A stretch of 64,000 bases of DNA, from NCBI GenBank assembly GCA_021397845.1, contig CM038047.1, positions 34,951,601 through 35,015,600 on the forward strand, in the 5' to 3' direction. The notes beneath the pieces were generated by a model. That model had not been told where the DNA came from. It saw only the letters and a list, made by a program, of their open reading frames with translations, and ran no database searches. The position numbers and the translations under genes were made by a program. This DNA comes from Areca catechu (taxonomy: Eukaryota > Streptophyta > Magnoliopsida > Arecales > Arecaceae). Shown in pieces: positions 34,879 through 45,059 of the stretch. Numbering within the stretch: the stretch's first letter is position 1; each line of letters begins with the position of its first letter.

Positions 34879-34890
34879 TGGCGCACCAGG
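34879..34890 (+). other. Primer-binding site of Tat element A
   Basis: TGGCGCACCAGG starts three bases after the LTR end, the usual place. The priming tRNA was not identified. Confidence 0.7.
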
Positions 34891-34955
34891 TAGGGAGGAT
34901 AGGCATGATGCATCTCGATTCAACCTAAACCCTCTGCAAGCAGCTCACCGAGAGG

Positions 34956-36012
34956 ATGGTGACAATGCAAGCAAGAGAAGTCTCCACCAGCCGTGCGGGA
35001 GATCCCCCTTCCCATGGGGACCCGCACAGTCCAGAAGGGGAGCTCCCCGCTCCTGCACAACCATCTCCGATGGACATCCAGCTGGCCGCACTCGCCCAGC
35101 AGATGCAGATCCTCACCATGGAGTGTGCCAGCTTCAGCACCAACAATGGTCCTTGGCTACCCACCAGCAGCCATGGACCCCCGTGGCCCATGCCGCAGCA
35201 CCCCGTGATAGCCTGCATTCCTTCCAAGGAAGGCCTTCACAACCGCGGGCCATCACCGATCACCAGGGTAGACACTTGACTCCGGCGAAGAGACAACATG
35301 CCGAATCTGCCGATAGGGAGAGCCGATCCCCAACCCTCGAGCAGGTAGCGGCTAAATCCCGTCGAGGTCGAAAAGGCAAGCCCCCTCTTCATGGACATCA
35401 TCCCATGTCACCTTCTGTGTCTCCTTCCACCTCGATGGAAGGTTCGACTGACGAGGCCATCAGGCACATGGCTGAGAAGCGCCTAGAGGAGCACGAGCAC
35501 AAGCTGGCGAAATTATCTCGTCGATTTGTGAACATGCAGGGCTCTGCTGATAAGCCAGCGGGCTATGACGCCCGTCCCCCTTCTCCCGAGAGATCCAAGA
35601 GGAACCAATTCTCAGCCGGTTCTGTATGCCACAAGTGGATCCCTACGATGGGACCACCGACCCCATGGACCACCTGGAAAGCTACAAGGCCCTCATGAGG
35701 GTCCAGGGGGCCACCGACATCCTTTTTTGTATTGCCTTCCCGGCAACCCTCCAAAAGGTGGCTCGGGTCTGGTTCACCCGTCTTAAGCTTGAAAGCATCG
35801 ACTCTTTTGCTCAGCTGGAGCGGAAGTTCGTGGCCCACTTCGATGCCTGTCGGAAGGTGCCACGTGAAGCAGATAGCCTCTTCTCCATCTGGCAACAGAA
35901 CCGCGAGCCCCTGCGAGACTACGTGGCCCACTTCAAGGTTACCGAGTTGGAGACTTATAATCTTGATGAGCCAATCGCCATGCTGGCACTGAGAGATGGT
36001 ACCGGATACTGA
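34956..36012 (+). pseudogene. Gag of Tat element A, truncated
   Basis: The N-terminal part starts MVTMQAREVSTSRAGDPPSH and has MDIQLAALAQQMQILTMECA. A middle part in another frame has KRLEEHEHKLAKLSRRFV. The gag core is in a third frame: VDPYDGTTDPMDHLESYKAL, CIAFPATLQKVARVWFTRLK, FAQLERKFVAHFDACRKV and LRDYVAHFKVTELETYNLDE. This matches the retrotransposon gag domain of the Tat lineage. It ends at a stop at 36010-36012, where further gag (zinc knuckle) would be expected. Confidence 0.85.
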
Positions 36013-37130
36013 CTGTTAGGTGTGCCCAATTGAGCGGAGATCGAGATCGAGGTCGATTAAGCATCCGACAAACATGAAAGTTGGCCTTAGCCATGAAATC
36101 TTCTGGAGCTTCTATAAGAGGTGGCCGGTAATGAAAGAGCTATTCGATTGCTTGGTGGTCATCGATACCATGGTTAGCGGTCCAACAAGCATCTCAAAGT
36201 TAAGTAGTCGCTATAACATATGCCCCCCACTCCCGAGTCTGAAATGGTGTCGAGTTGGTCCATCGGGGCTTGCCATTTTAGTGAGTCAAGAGTAGCCACT
36301 TAGCTGGTCCCGAGAGTCAAGTTTATCGTTTCACCTTCTGGTTTTGAATTTATCATCTAAGAGTTATTAAGCACCATCTCATTGCTTCAGGGGAGGTGCT
36401 CTGCTATTTCGAGAAAAGCATCAAGGTGGTGAAGGAGAGTTATTATCTTGGTACCTAGAGGGCTGCACCTCAATCCCTGAAAATATGCATGACCACTATT
36501 AGCTAGTTGGATGGTGCCACTTGGCTCCCTAGTAGTGAGCCTTAAATGCCATGCGAAGTTCAGGGCAGAGAGGTAGTCGGACTGTTAGGCTTTCGAAGTG
36601 TTATGCCCATGCCTGGATGAGAGTGGTCCATGTGGTGCAATTCAGGTGCCTCTAGAATGCAGAGCTCCTAATTTCAACTGTCAAAGGCTCTATAAATAGG
36701 AGTCCCTTAGGTAGTTTAGGAAATCCTGGCCATTTCGTTCGAGGGGTGATTGCTGAAGAAAGAGTTCTGCGCTCTCCTCACTTGAAATCCCTTCCAAGTT
36801 GGTCTCACCCTTACCGGTGGCCGGTTCCATAGCTCTTGTATCTACTTACCTAATCCAAGACTAGCCTTAACCAGCTAGTGAGTAGGAAAGGTGCAATCGA
36901 ACTCTGCTGGGCATCGATACCTGTGATGATTCCTCCAACTCTAGTGGCATCTAGCCACTGGACTAGGCGATGAGCATACTCACACACAAAAAGAAAAGAA
37001 AGGAAGAACTCAGAATTGATGAACGAAGAGTTTCATTGTTGGAAACATGTTTACATACAAGTGAACTTCTCGACAGGCCGAGAGTTCAGCAAAACTTTTT
37101 CAGTACAAAAAAAGGAGGGAGGAAAGCAAC
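36013..37130. other. Unassigned transposon-derived segment between gag and antisense ORF
   Basis: No coding domain was found. On the minus strand a PPT-like gggagtggggggcata lies at about 36220-36235, next to TGTTATAG. A TATA-like ctataaatagg on the plus strand is at 36688-36698. It may be part of another Tat LTR/leader fragment in reverse orientation, replacing the deleted pol. Confidence 0.45.
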
Positions 37131-37720
37131 TCAAGAAGAGGTTGGTGCACTACCCGCTCCAAGGGACTTCATGATAACCTCGATCAGCGCCTTGGCCTCT
37201 ACCAACATCTGCTCCATGGCCTCCCTCACCGAGCTCCGCTGGGCCGGTGCTAGAGTGAATACGATAGTCTGGGTCACTGGGGACAAAGCTGGAGGGGCGG
37301 CCTCAATGGATTTTATCTAGTCCAAGGTAGCAGGAAGCACCGGGGTAGCTTCAGCGAGTGACACCGCGTCGATGGGGTCATCCTCAGGATTGACGGGGAT
37401 GATGTCATGCAGGTCAAGGAGGTAGAAGAGTTGCATCATTTTTCTCTTGCACTCCTCAAACCCCTTCATGAATGCATCATTGATGGCCTCCTGAACCTCA
37501 TCTTCAAATTCAACTAAGGCCTTGTCTCACCGGATTGAGTCAGCCACCTCCTTCTTCGCAGCCTCTATCACCATTGAGGCGATGGTAGCCTTCTCCTCCA
37601 CTGCTGTGGCTCACTTCTCCACTACATCCAATTGCACCTGGAGGCTCTGTAATCGTCCCTCCAGGTGGAGCGATATGGAGGTGGACCTGGTGAGCTGCTC
37701 CTCCAAGTTGGTGGTGTACC
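37131..37720 (-). pseudogene. Antisense ORF of Tat element A, C-terminal part
   Basis: The minus strand reads YTTNLEEQLTRSTSISLHLE and LQSLQVQLDVVEK (coiled-coil-like), ATIASMVIEAAKKEVADS, ALVEFEDEVQEAINDAFMKG, then SSVREAMEQMLVEAKALIEV and a stop at 37133-37131. Frame stops occur within. The C-terminus of the homologous ORF in element D is also acidic and coiled-coil rich. The upstream part continues beyond the solo LTR at 39526. Confidence 0.75.
37716..37720. repeat. Target-site duplication gtacc (left)
   Basis: gtacc precedes the solo LTR start tgttaggaattg; its partner is at 39521-39525. Confidence 0.92.
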
Positions 37721-39520
37721 TGTTAGGAATTGTGTCCCAAAGCCAATCATTTAAGTGGTAGATGGTTGTGCTATCTTGTAACTGTATATGATTTTTTAAT
37801 GAATAAAAATTATTCTTTTTTGACTTTTCATCATATTTATATTTTCCTGAAATGAACTCTTATATAATTGAGTCCTTAGAACTGCATTGATTTTATATAG
37901 AGAGGATATATCAAGTAGTTCCTAAACTAGTTCACAACCGAAGGATACATTGTTATAGGATGACAATGTATCAAGTATAGGTTGTTGTATGTCACATTTA
38001 TTGGTTTTCCTCTTAACCAAGGAGTGTGAAGACACTGGTGTGACATGCAAGTGAAATGTATGACATCTCACTGAACGTGACCATCTACGGAGCTCCTTTC
38101 TGCCAAAGGGTTGCTCGCGAAGGGATATGGGTATATGTGTCCCTCAGACCTGAGATCACCATGGTAGCTTGTAAGCAACTCATTATACTTTGGTACGGAC
38201 TACCTGGATTTCTAATTCAGTGATGGAAGATTTCTAGGTGCGGTCAAGTACTTATGAAGCAGTGGTGGATCAAGATGGAATTGATCCCTCCAAATAGTTT
38301 GGAGTGAATGACTCACCATGTCTCAATTTAGCAAAATCTTGGCCAGGATAGTTCTTGTGAGAAGTCACAGAACTTGTAAAGTTGAGACTTGATCTGGATT
38401 GACCAAATTAGGGTTGGCAATCAAACCCTAAGTCATCCTGAGCATTTTGAGGTCAAAGGGATGAATTATGTGGTAACCATATGCCAGAGGTTCTTATGAG
38501 GTGCTCTACATCTTCGACCTATCCGAATGTCGGGTATCATTGCTAGATGAGGACTTTGACTGGTACTGAAAATGTTCTAGTGCTACCGGTTTAGTATTCG
38601 AACATATGGGGTCAGACACCATAGGGGTTTCTATATGATCTTAAGGCTGATCAATGATCGAGAATTGTTTGCCGTCACCAGAGGTTAATATGATTGACCA
38701 TGTTCCAGTGTCGATACTTGGATTTTTGTAAGTGTCGACACTTGGCTTTCTACAAGTGTCGACACTTGCTGTGATGAGCAGAATTCTGTAAAGAATTTTT
38801 TGGAATGTTTGACTTTGAATTTTGAATTCGAAACTCGAATTTTTTGGACGTTTTGGCTCCAAGCATTCATGGTATAATAGTCATACTTACTTTTTTGGCT
38901 TGGACTCATTTAGAATGCCCTTGACTCTCTCTGCCAATCACTCCTCCTTCCTCTTTCTCCCTCTCATGGCTGTCCCTATAAATGAAGGTCATTCTATAGG
39001 CTACCAATGGTTAAGCTAATGGTTAGAAGAGAACAAGAGAGAAAAGAAAAGAGAGGAAGAAGAAGGGTTTAGTGAGGACTTGGGATTGGGTGTGAGAAAC
39101 CTAGCATTCAAGCTAGGTCTTGGAAAGAGTGTTTCTTGGAAAAGGTTCCACCACTCCTCCTTGTTTTCCCGAAAGAAGAAGATCGGCCCGAAGGATCCCG
39201 AAGAGCTAGCACTCTAAGAGAGTTGATCAGAGTCAAGCCCTGGTATGGATCACCTGTAGAGGCCAGACACTTGTGTGGCTTAAGTGCCCTCATCCTTCTT
39301 CTCAGTACTTTCAGAGATATTAAGGTACGGTACTTTATATCTTTGTATTTTTCTCTCTGTTGATACTTTGCTTGCATGCTAGATCGTTATGCTAGATCCT
39401 ATTGCAGGTAAATCGGTAGATCGTTTTGATCTATCTACCGAGCCTTCTACTGTGCATGTTTTAAAATTGTTTTAAAATGCATCCTTTTCTGCCCTGCTTG
39501 CGTGAATAGTTTCACCTTCA
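37721..39520. mobile_element. Solo LTR, copia-type, in antisense ORF
   Basis: 1800 bp from tgttaggaattgtgtccc to gtttcaccttca (TG...CA), flanked by gtacc on both sides. No internal region is present, so it formed by LTR-LTR recombination. It carries three GTCGA(C/T)AC palindromes. The 39200-39330 part (agagctagcactcta, gagg(cc/tt)g(g/a)aca) resembles 47160-47240, so the two LTRs are probably related. The superfamily is inferred from style only. Confidence 0.9.
38705..38768. repeat. Palindrome cluster in solo LTR
   Basis: ccagtgtcgatacttg at 38705, taagtgtcgacacttg at 38729 and the perfect caagtgtcgacacttg at 38753-38768, spaced 24 bp. Confidence 0.92.
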
Positions 39521-39525
39521 GTACC
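39521..39525. repeat. Target-site duplication gtacc (right)
   Basis: gtacc follows the solo LTR end ttcaccttca; the interrupted minus-strand frame resumes after it. Confidence 0.92.
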
Positions 39526-41133
39526 TCCCCCTCTTCGTCAACATCACTTCGTGGCACTCTTATGCACATCTCGAGGTCCACCACAATGTCCCGAGTCTGC
39601 GTGAGTTTAGCCTCCAAGCCTCTTACCTGGGCCTCCAAGTCTGGCAACTACTCGGCCAAGACTTTGGCCCTCGCCTCCACGACATCGGCCGTGTTGCAGG
39701 ACTCGGCATCCTGTCGAAGCAATGCCTTCGTCCTTGATTAGGAATGTATCTTGGATGACCTAAAGCATCAAGCAGAAGGGAACCATTAAAAAAATAGAGA
39801 AAAGAAGAAGAAATATTTAGTGAGGAGCTGGGAGAAGACTCTGATGATGGTGTCCCTCAGCATGCGACAAGCCCTCTTTCGCTAGTCTCGAGGTTGCAGG
39901 ATAAATCCTAGCAGTCTCTCAGCTAGCCCTGCATCGAGGGTGATCGACACATCAAGTTGAATCATAGCCGACCCCCCAATAATCCCGGAGGGTGGAAGTG
40001 CAGTCGAAAAGGGCCCCGTCAGCTCTGGCCTCTTTGGGCGGGTCTTTGCCACTACCTTGGTCACAGGCAGGGCTGAACCACCCTCCTCCACCAGTGCGAT
40101 GGCTGCCTCGGGGGATGGCGGGATCTCCACGATCTCTGGAGCCTTCGATGGAGGGGCCCGAGAGGCCCCCTCCCTCCGCTTGGCACCCCTACTAGACCCC
40201 GGGGTCGTGCTCCCGGCCACCTCTACAATTGATGATGGGCTACTTTGCATCCTCTCCTCCCAGGAGTGAGCTGGGGTTCTTCACGAGGTCACTATTTAGG
40301 TTCCTCACATGGCCACTTCACGGGCTCCTCCCGGGGCCTTGCTGAAGATGACCTCTTGTGGGTCATTTGTTTGAGCCGATCAATGAAAAACTTCATGTCT
40401 GTACCATCAAAGCAAATTTTGTTAGTCATTGAAAATCTCAAATGGAAGCAGATTTCAAATCTTATGTAGAGACCGGATCGGACTGATGCTGGCATCGAAC
40501 AGATTTTGCTTGAAGAGAAGGTCTCGCCCGCGAGGAATCTTCGAGATGACGAGTTGGTCATACACCTCCAAGTTGGCAGGCTCTACCACTACACTCTGGT
40601 TGAGGGATCGATCGGGGTCGCTCTAAACTTAGTTAATTTTCTCGATGGAGGCAAAAAAGAACCTACTCTTCCATCCATTGATGGAGGCAGGCAGGTCAAA
40701 TTTAAGGATCCTCGGGTGGGGGGCTACAAACCACCATCCCTTATTAGCGGGATGGCGCTTCAGGATAAACAAGGCTTTAAACAGGAAGAACCTAGCAACC
40801 AGGCCATGAAAATGACATAAAACTATAAAGGAAGAGATAACCCTAAAGAAATTTGGGTTAATTGGACTGGGACTAACTTATAGTGGTCTAAGAATGAAAG
40901 GTTGAAGAGGGAGCCAGAAGCCTATGAGAAAAAAATCCTCATATAGGGTGACCTGGTCCAGTCCTCCTGAAGTGACCCGCTCCTCCAGGTCCGAGGCCAA
41001 AATCCGGATGGAGTCCAGGATTCCCTAGATGCCCGGAGTTGGAGGGCATCCATCCTTATCCTTGTCGAGGCGATCCCAAATGGTTCGGCCGTGTTCAGAC
41101 TCAAAGACAAAGGAGGGGGAGGAAGATACAAGG
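39526..41133 (-). pseudogene. Antisense ORF of Tat element A, middle part
   Basis: Reading on minus: LPPPPLSLSLNTAEPFGIAS near 41120-41060, matching IGPFGIAST of element D; then (other frame) GLDQVTLYEDFFL and FWLPLQPF near 40970-40900, the start of the putative gypsy-type transposon domain. Near 40400, KFFIDRLKQMTHKRSSSARP aligns with HLMESTRKRSSSAGPRE of D. From 40250 a Pro/Ser-rich block ends in LDAGLAERLLGFILQPRD. Near 39640, PDLEAQVRGLEAKLTQTRDI is a coiled coil. Many frame breaks. Confidence 0.75.
41129..41133. repeat. Target-site duplication caagg (left)
   Basis: caagg precedes tgttacagccatg; its partner is at 42868-42872. Confidence 0.88.
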
Positions 41134-42867
41134 TGTTACAGCCATGACAGTGACGTGGCCAGGCTCAGGTATCGCCGAATGCGAGCGAGCCACGTGTGAG
41201 TTTTAATGCCGGAATCAGTGCCACGTCCTCAAGGCTGGGGTCGGCAAGACCGCACCGCCCGATACTGTCTGAAGCAAACAGCTCCCGCCGAGGTCGAGTT
41301 CGGCGCGAAGTTCCCCCACCGACTCATCTGCGCCCGGGCTCGGAGGCGTCCGCCCTGTCTAAGGTCGGCCGAGGTCGGCTGACCCTCCGCCTTGCGCCAG
41401 GTGGCCACCCGGAGACGGGTCCACCTCGGCCGAAGCCAGGCGATCTTCTGCCACCTCGCCAGGTGTCCACCCAGGAGGGGTCCACCTAGGCCGAGGTCGG
41501 CTGACCCTCCGCCTTGCGCCAGGTGGCCACCCGGAGACGGGTCCACCTCGACCGAAGCCAGGCGATCTTCTGCCACCTTGCCAGGTGTCCACCCAGGAGG
41601 GGTCCACCTAGGCCGAGGTCGGCTGACCCTCCGCCTTGCGCCAGGTGGCCACCCGGAGACGGGTCCACCTCGGCCGAAGCCAGGCGATCTTCTGCCACCT
41701 CGCCAGGTGTCCACCCAGGAGGGGTCCACCTAGGCCGAGGTCGGCTGACCCTCCGCCTTGCGCCAGGTGGCCACCCGGAGACGGGTCCACCTCGGCCGAA
41801 GCCAGGCGATCTTCTGCCACCTTGCCAGGTGTCCACCCAGGAGGGGTCCACCTAGGCCGAGGTCGGCTGACCCTCCGCCTTGCGCCAGGTGGCCACCCGG
41901 AGACGGGTCCACCTCGGCCGAAGCCAGGCGATCTTCTGCCACCTCGCCAGGTGTCCACCCAGGAGGGGTCCACCTAAGCCGAGGTCGGCCGATCTCTCGC
42001 TTCTCGCCAGTCGGCCCCCGGAGACAGGTCCAACTCAGCCGAAGTCAGACCGCTCGTACGGAGAGGCCCCGGGGGAAAGCGACGGGTCCCGAGGCCATCC
42101 CTCGGGCCGTACCGACCCCAGACGGCATCCCGTACGGAGGGCGGCGGCACGCGGAACGTGACTTACACTGGCCCGACAGGTCCCGCAGTCGAGAGATCCG
42201 ATCCTGACGGAACAGGCCCCGTAAACAGATGGCGCCCACGCTCGGGGAAAAGAGCACTCTCACGAAGCCCGAGGCCTGACGACTGGCCGCTCTGCCAGCG
42301 CCGCCCTCCCTCCTTTTCTCTTCTGTCCTTGCCTTCTCCCTGCTGGGCCCGGCGGACGAGGTCGGAAAGCCGCCTGGCCTCCTTCGCCAAAAAGGGAAAA
42401 GAAGGGAAGACAGGGGGGAGGAGTTTTCGAGGAGGAAAAGGACAAGCACACGACGGAGGGAGATAAAGAAGGAAGAATCCGGAGACTGCAAGGTAAACCA
42501 ACTAGCCTGGGGACAAGAAGGAAGCACCGGCACAAGGCCTCGCTCCGAGGAAGAAGCCAGAGATCCCGAGAGGGGAATACTGGACGCGAGCTCGGCAGGC
42601 AGGCCCAGCCGAGATTCCGGTCCCCGGCGCTTTCCCTTCACTAGTTAACTCTCCAAACCTGGGACCCTTTAGAGGGCCTGGGAACGAGAGTCTGTTCATC
42701 CTCGTCGTCTACTGACTTGACCGTCGGAGCCCCCTCGCCGGAATCCCCGGCCAGGGTCCTCTAACCCCTTTGTTGCAGGTTTCTCGCAGGAAGGGAGGCT
42801 CCCTTGCCAGGCGGTCAGGGAGGATCGGTTGATCCTCGGCACGGGCGCGGCGACGGGGACGGCAACA
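41134..42867 (+). mobile_element. Solo LTR of a Tat-type element in antisense ORF
   Basis: 1734 bp from tgttacagccatgacag to gggacggcaaca with caagg on both sides. The 3' portion (cttgaccgtcggagc, ccggaatccccg, gggtcctctaaccc, ttgcagg) matches the U5 portion of LTR A near 34720-34790, so it is plus-oriented. It carries the 122-bp minisatellite. Confidence 0.88.
41375..41990. repeat. 122-bp minisatellite, five units, in solo LTR
   Basis: Unit ggtcggctgaccctccgcct...cacctaggccga repeats at 122-bp steps with only a few substitutions (cctcggcc/cctcgacc; cctcgcc/ccttgcc). Each unit is two diverged halves of about 61 bp (gccaggtggccacccggag versus gccaggtgtccacccagga). It is open in several frames on both strands; the frame rotates because 122 is not a multiple of 3. 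I regard these frames as non-coding. Confidence 0.96.
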
Positions 42868-43032
42868 CAAGGTATTGGGGTCCACCATTCGCCTGGGACC
42901 CCGGGGAACCCTAAATGGAATATCCTCCTCCTCGCTACTCGAGGAAGGCGGCCCCACCCACGGCGGCTTCACCATGCTGGGGCGGGCCAAAGGATGCCCT
43001 TGAGAATGGCGGCCACTTCCAGATGAACTCAT
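42868..43032 (-). pseudogene. Antisense ORF of Tat element A, N-terminal part
   Basis: The ATG at 43032 opens MSSSGSGRHSQGH, then PPSSSSEEEDIPFRVPRGPR and MVDPNTL before the solo LTR. It resembles the N-terminus of the element D ORF (Ser-rich start, then PSSDEEDKDP). It continues at 41133. It lies just upstream (on minus) of the leader next to LTR C. Confidence 0.75.
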
Positions 43033-43564
43033 GATGAGGAGAAAGAGAAAATAAAGGGAAGAAGAAAGCCTAAGGTCGAAGGATGCTCCCTCAGTGCTAA
43101 CCGAAAGGGAAGAAAATGTAAGAAGAGGGACTAACCTGCAAAGGACTTTGGGTTGAAGGTTCAGGAAATGGGTATGGGGCTCCTCTCTTTCTTCTCCATT
43201 CCTCCCTCTTTGCTTGAAGGCCTTTGAAAAAAGAAATGAAGGGATAGGCTGCTTGCCTGAAAGGGATGGAGAAACCTCCCATCGGTGCGGCCCTTCACTC
43301 TGCCAGCCAATGGGGTCTAAACATGTGCCAATCCCTCGCTAGCTGAGATGCTTCGATTCACGGGATGTTGCATCGGGAGGCAGAAAGGCATCATTTTGAA
43401 CCATCGCTCCCATTGACATGGCACCCCCTAATTGGTGCAGGCACGATCCACGAATCATCAAAAGTCATGGCATTTAATAGTGTAGGCGTAGCAACTCTCC
43501 ATGTTAGTATCATCATTACTCTCTTCGCCCCGAGTACAAGAAGCCATGATGTGCTCTGGGCCTC
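43033..43564. other. Leader between antisense ORF start and 3' LTR of element A
   Basis: A non-coding stretch corresponding to 51438-51978 of element D. It would hold the promoter of the antisense ORF if that is transcribed. No clear TATA box was seen. Confidence 0.5.
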
Positions 43565-43580
43565 GAGAGTGGGGGGTATC
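43565..43580 (+). other. Polypurine tract of Tat element A
   Basis: gagagtggggggtatc directly before the LTR start tgatatggca; near-identical to the PPT of element D (gagagtggggggcaaa on minus). Confidence 0.85.
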
Positions 43581-45059
43581 TGATATGGCAAGCATCTGAC
43601 ATGGCATCCATGATGGATATAGCTATGCAGTGAGGTGGCGGAGAGCGTCACTTGCCCCACCTGAGATCGAGTTCCTACCCGAGGTGAGCTCCTGATCGAG
43701 GTTGAGCTCCTGTCCGTGGTGAGCTCCCGGTCGAGATCGAGCTCCCATTCGAGGTGAGCTCCCAGCTGAGGTCGAGCTCCTATCTGAGGTGAGCTCGCGG
43801 TTGAGGTCGAGCTCCCGTCCGAGTTCGAGCTCTCGGTTAAGGTTAAGCTCTCATCCGAGATGAGCTCGCGATCAAGGTCGAGCTTTCATCCAAGATTGAG
43901 CTCCCATCCGAGGTGAGCTTCCGATCGAGGTCGAGCTCCCGGTCAAGGTCGAGCTCCTGTCCAAGGTGAACTCCCGGTTAAGGTTGAGCCCCCGTCCGAG
44001 GTCGAGCTCCCATCCGAGGTGAGCTCCCATCTGAGGTGAGCTCTCATCCAAGGTCGAGCTCCTGGTCGAGGTCAAGCTCCCATCTGAGATCGAGCCCTTG
44101 CCCAGAGGAAGTCCTTGAAGGTAGAGAGGCATAACCTTAACCATGGCTGAGAAGATGGCAGGAAGTGAGATGCAATTCTTGAAGGACAAAGATGATGGAG
44201 ACTTAGACTGCAACACAGAAAGGCACGGCATCATCATCTCCGACGGGCCAACTGCCCCCACCTTCTGCATGGTGCGTGCCCCATCGGGGCTCCAAGTCTT
44301 GTAGCATGTCGCCCGCACCCTCTACCAGGTATGTTCTCCATCGAGGCTGCAAGTCCTATAGTACGCCGCCTGCACCTCCCATAAAAAGAGTGCTCTTCAG
44401 GGCCCTAGACCCTGTAGCACACCATCTATACCCCATAACAGTAGAAGTGCTCGATAACAGCATGAGACCCTGTGGCATGCTACCCACACCTATCACAGGG
44501 GATCACCCGCTAAGGGGACAGGCTTTGCAGCATGCCGACTGTGCCCCCTACGAGAGGACCTTCTTCCGAGAACTAGTCCGTCAGGAATTTAAGCAAGATG
44601 TTTGTGCCCCTCCCACTAGAGGACAGGGAGAGGGGGCTACCAACCGAAGCTCCAGGCTTGGTCGAGAAGGATCAATTCCTATATAACATCAAGCAGGACC
44701 TCCATGATGAAGAGAGTGAGGGAACCAAGAGAGAGAAAAATAAGACAAGTGTGCAAAGGCATCGGACCAAAAAATAGGAAACGACTCTCCAACTTCCTTT
44801 GTTCTCTCCACGTTCTCCTTCTATCTTTCCCTCCTCACGGTGGCATATCCAGCCACCGTGACTGAGGATCTATTCTCCTTGGTTCCCCTATTAACTTGAT
44901 CATCGAAGTATCCCCACGGGGATCCTTGGCCCAGGTCTTCTCTATTTTGTAGAACCGATCACCGTGAAGGCACGAGGATGAAGAACCCGACACTTCTGGG
45001 AAAAACAATCCATCCGAGCAACGTCAAAGCTACAGGCCATGACGATCTAGGGGACAACA
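43581..45059 (+). repeat. 3' LTR (LTR C) of Tat element A
   Basis: From tgatatggcaagcatc to ctaggggacaaca. The start matches LTR D (tgatatggcaagacc) and the end matches LTR A and D (gctac-ggccatgacgatct). It contains a short-period repeat at 43670-44100. Confidence 0.8.
43670..44100. repeat. Short-period GAGGTCGAGCTCCC minisatellite in LTR C
   Basis: Units of roughly 19-20 bp such as gaggtgagctcccggtc and gaggtcgagctcccgtcc alternate for more than 400 bp with many variants. Confidence 0.88.

Larger units (their letters stand above)
33461..45059 (+). mobile_element. Ty3/gypsy Tat-lineage element A, pol deleted, with nested solo LTRs
   Basis: Plus-strand order: 5' LTR 33461-34875, PBS 34879-34890, gag 34956-36012, unassigned 36013-37130, antisense ORF on the minus strand (43032 to 37131, split by two solo LTRs), PPT 43565-43580, 3' LTR 43581-45059. 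The two LTRs share start words (taatatggca versus tgatatggca) and end words (gctac-ggcca-gacgatct, then acaaca or gtaaca), but their internal repeats differ. They may therefore belong to related elements that recombined. No pol domain is present. The flank after 45059 does not return to the Sirevirus integrase cut at 33460. Confidence 0.7.

Noticed and set aside
35565..35992. Overlapping frames on both strands across 35.56-35.99 kb
   Set aside because: They are shadows of the real gag frame of the Tat element on the plus strand.
41375..41990. CRISPR-like regular array
   Set aside because: Units are directly adjacent with no unique spacers, and the DNA is a plant LTR.
41229..42207. Overlapping open frames of 80-166 codons over the 122-bp repeat
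   Set aside because: The frames arise from a GC-rich tandem repeat whose unit is not a multiple of three. The same peptide appears in shifted windows and there is no start context or homology.
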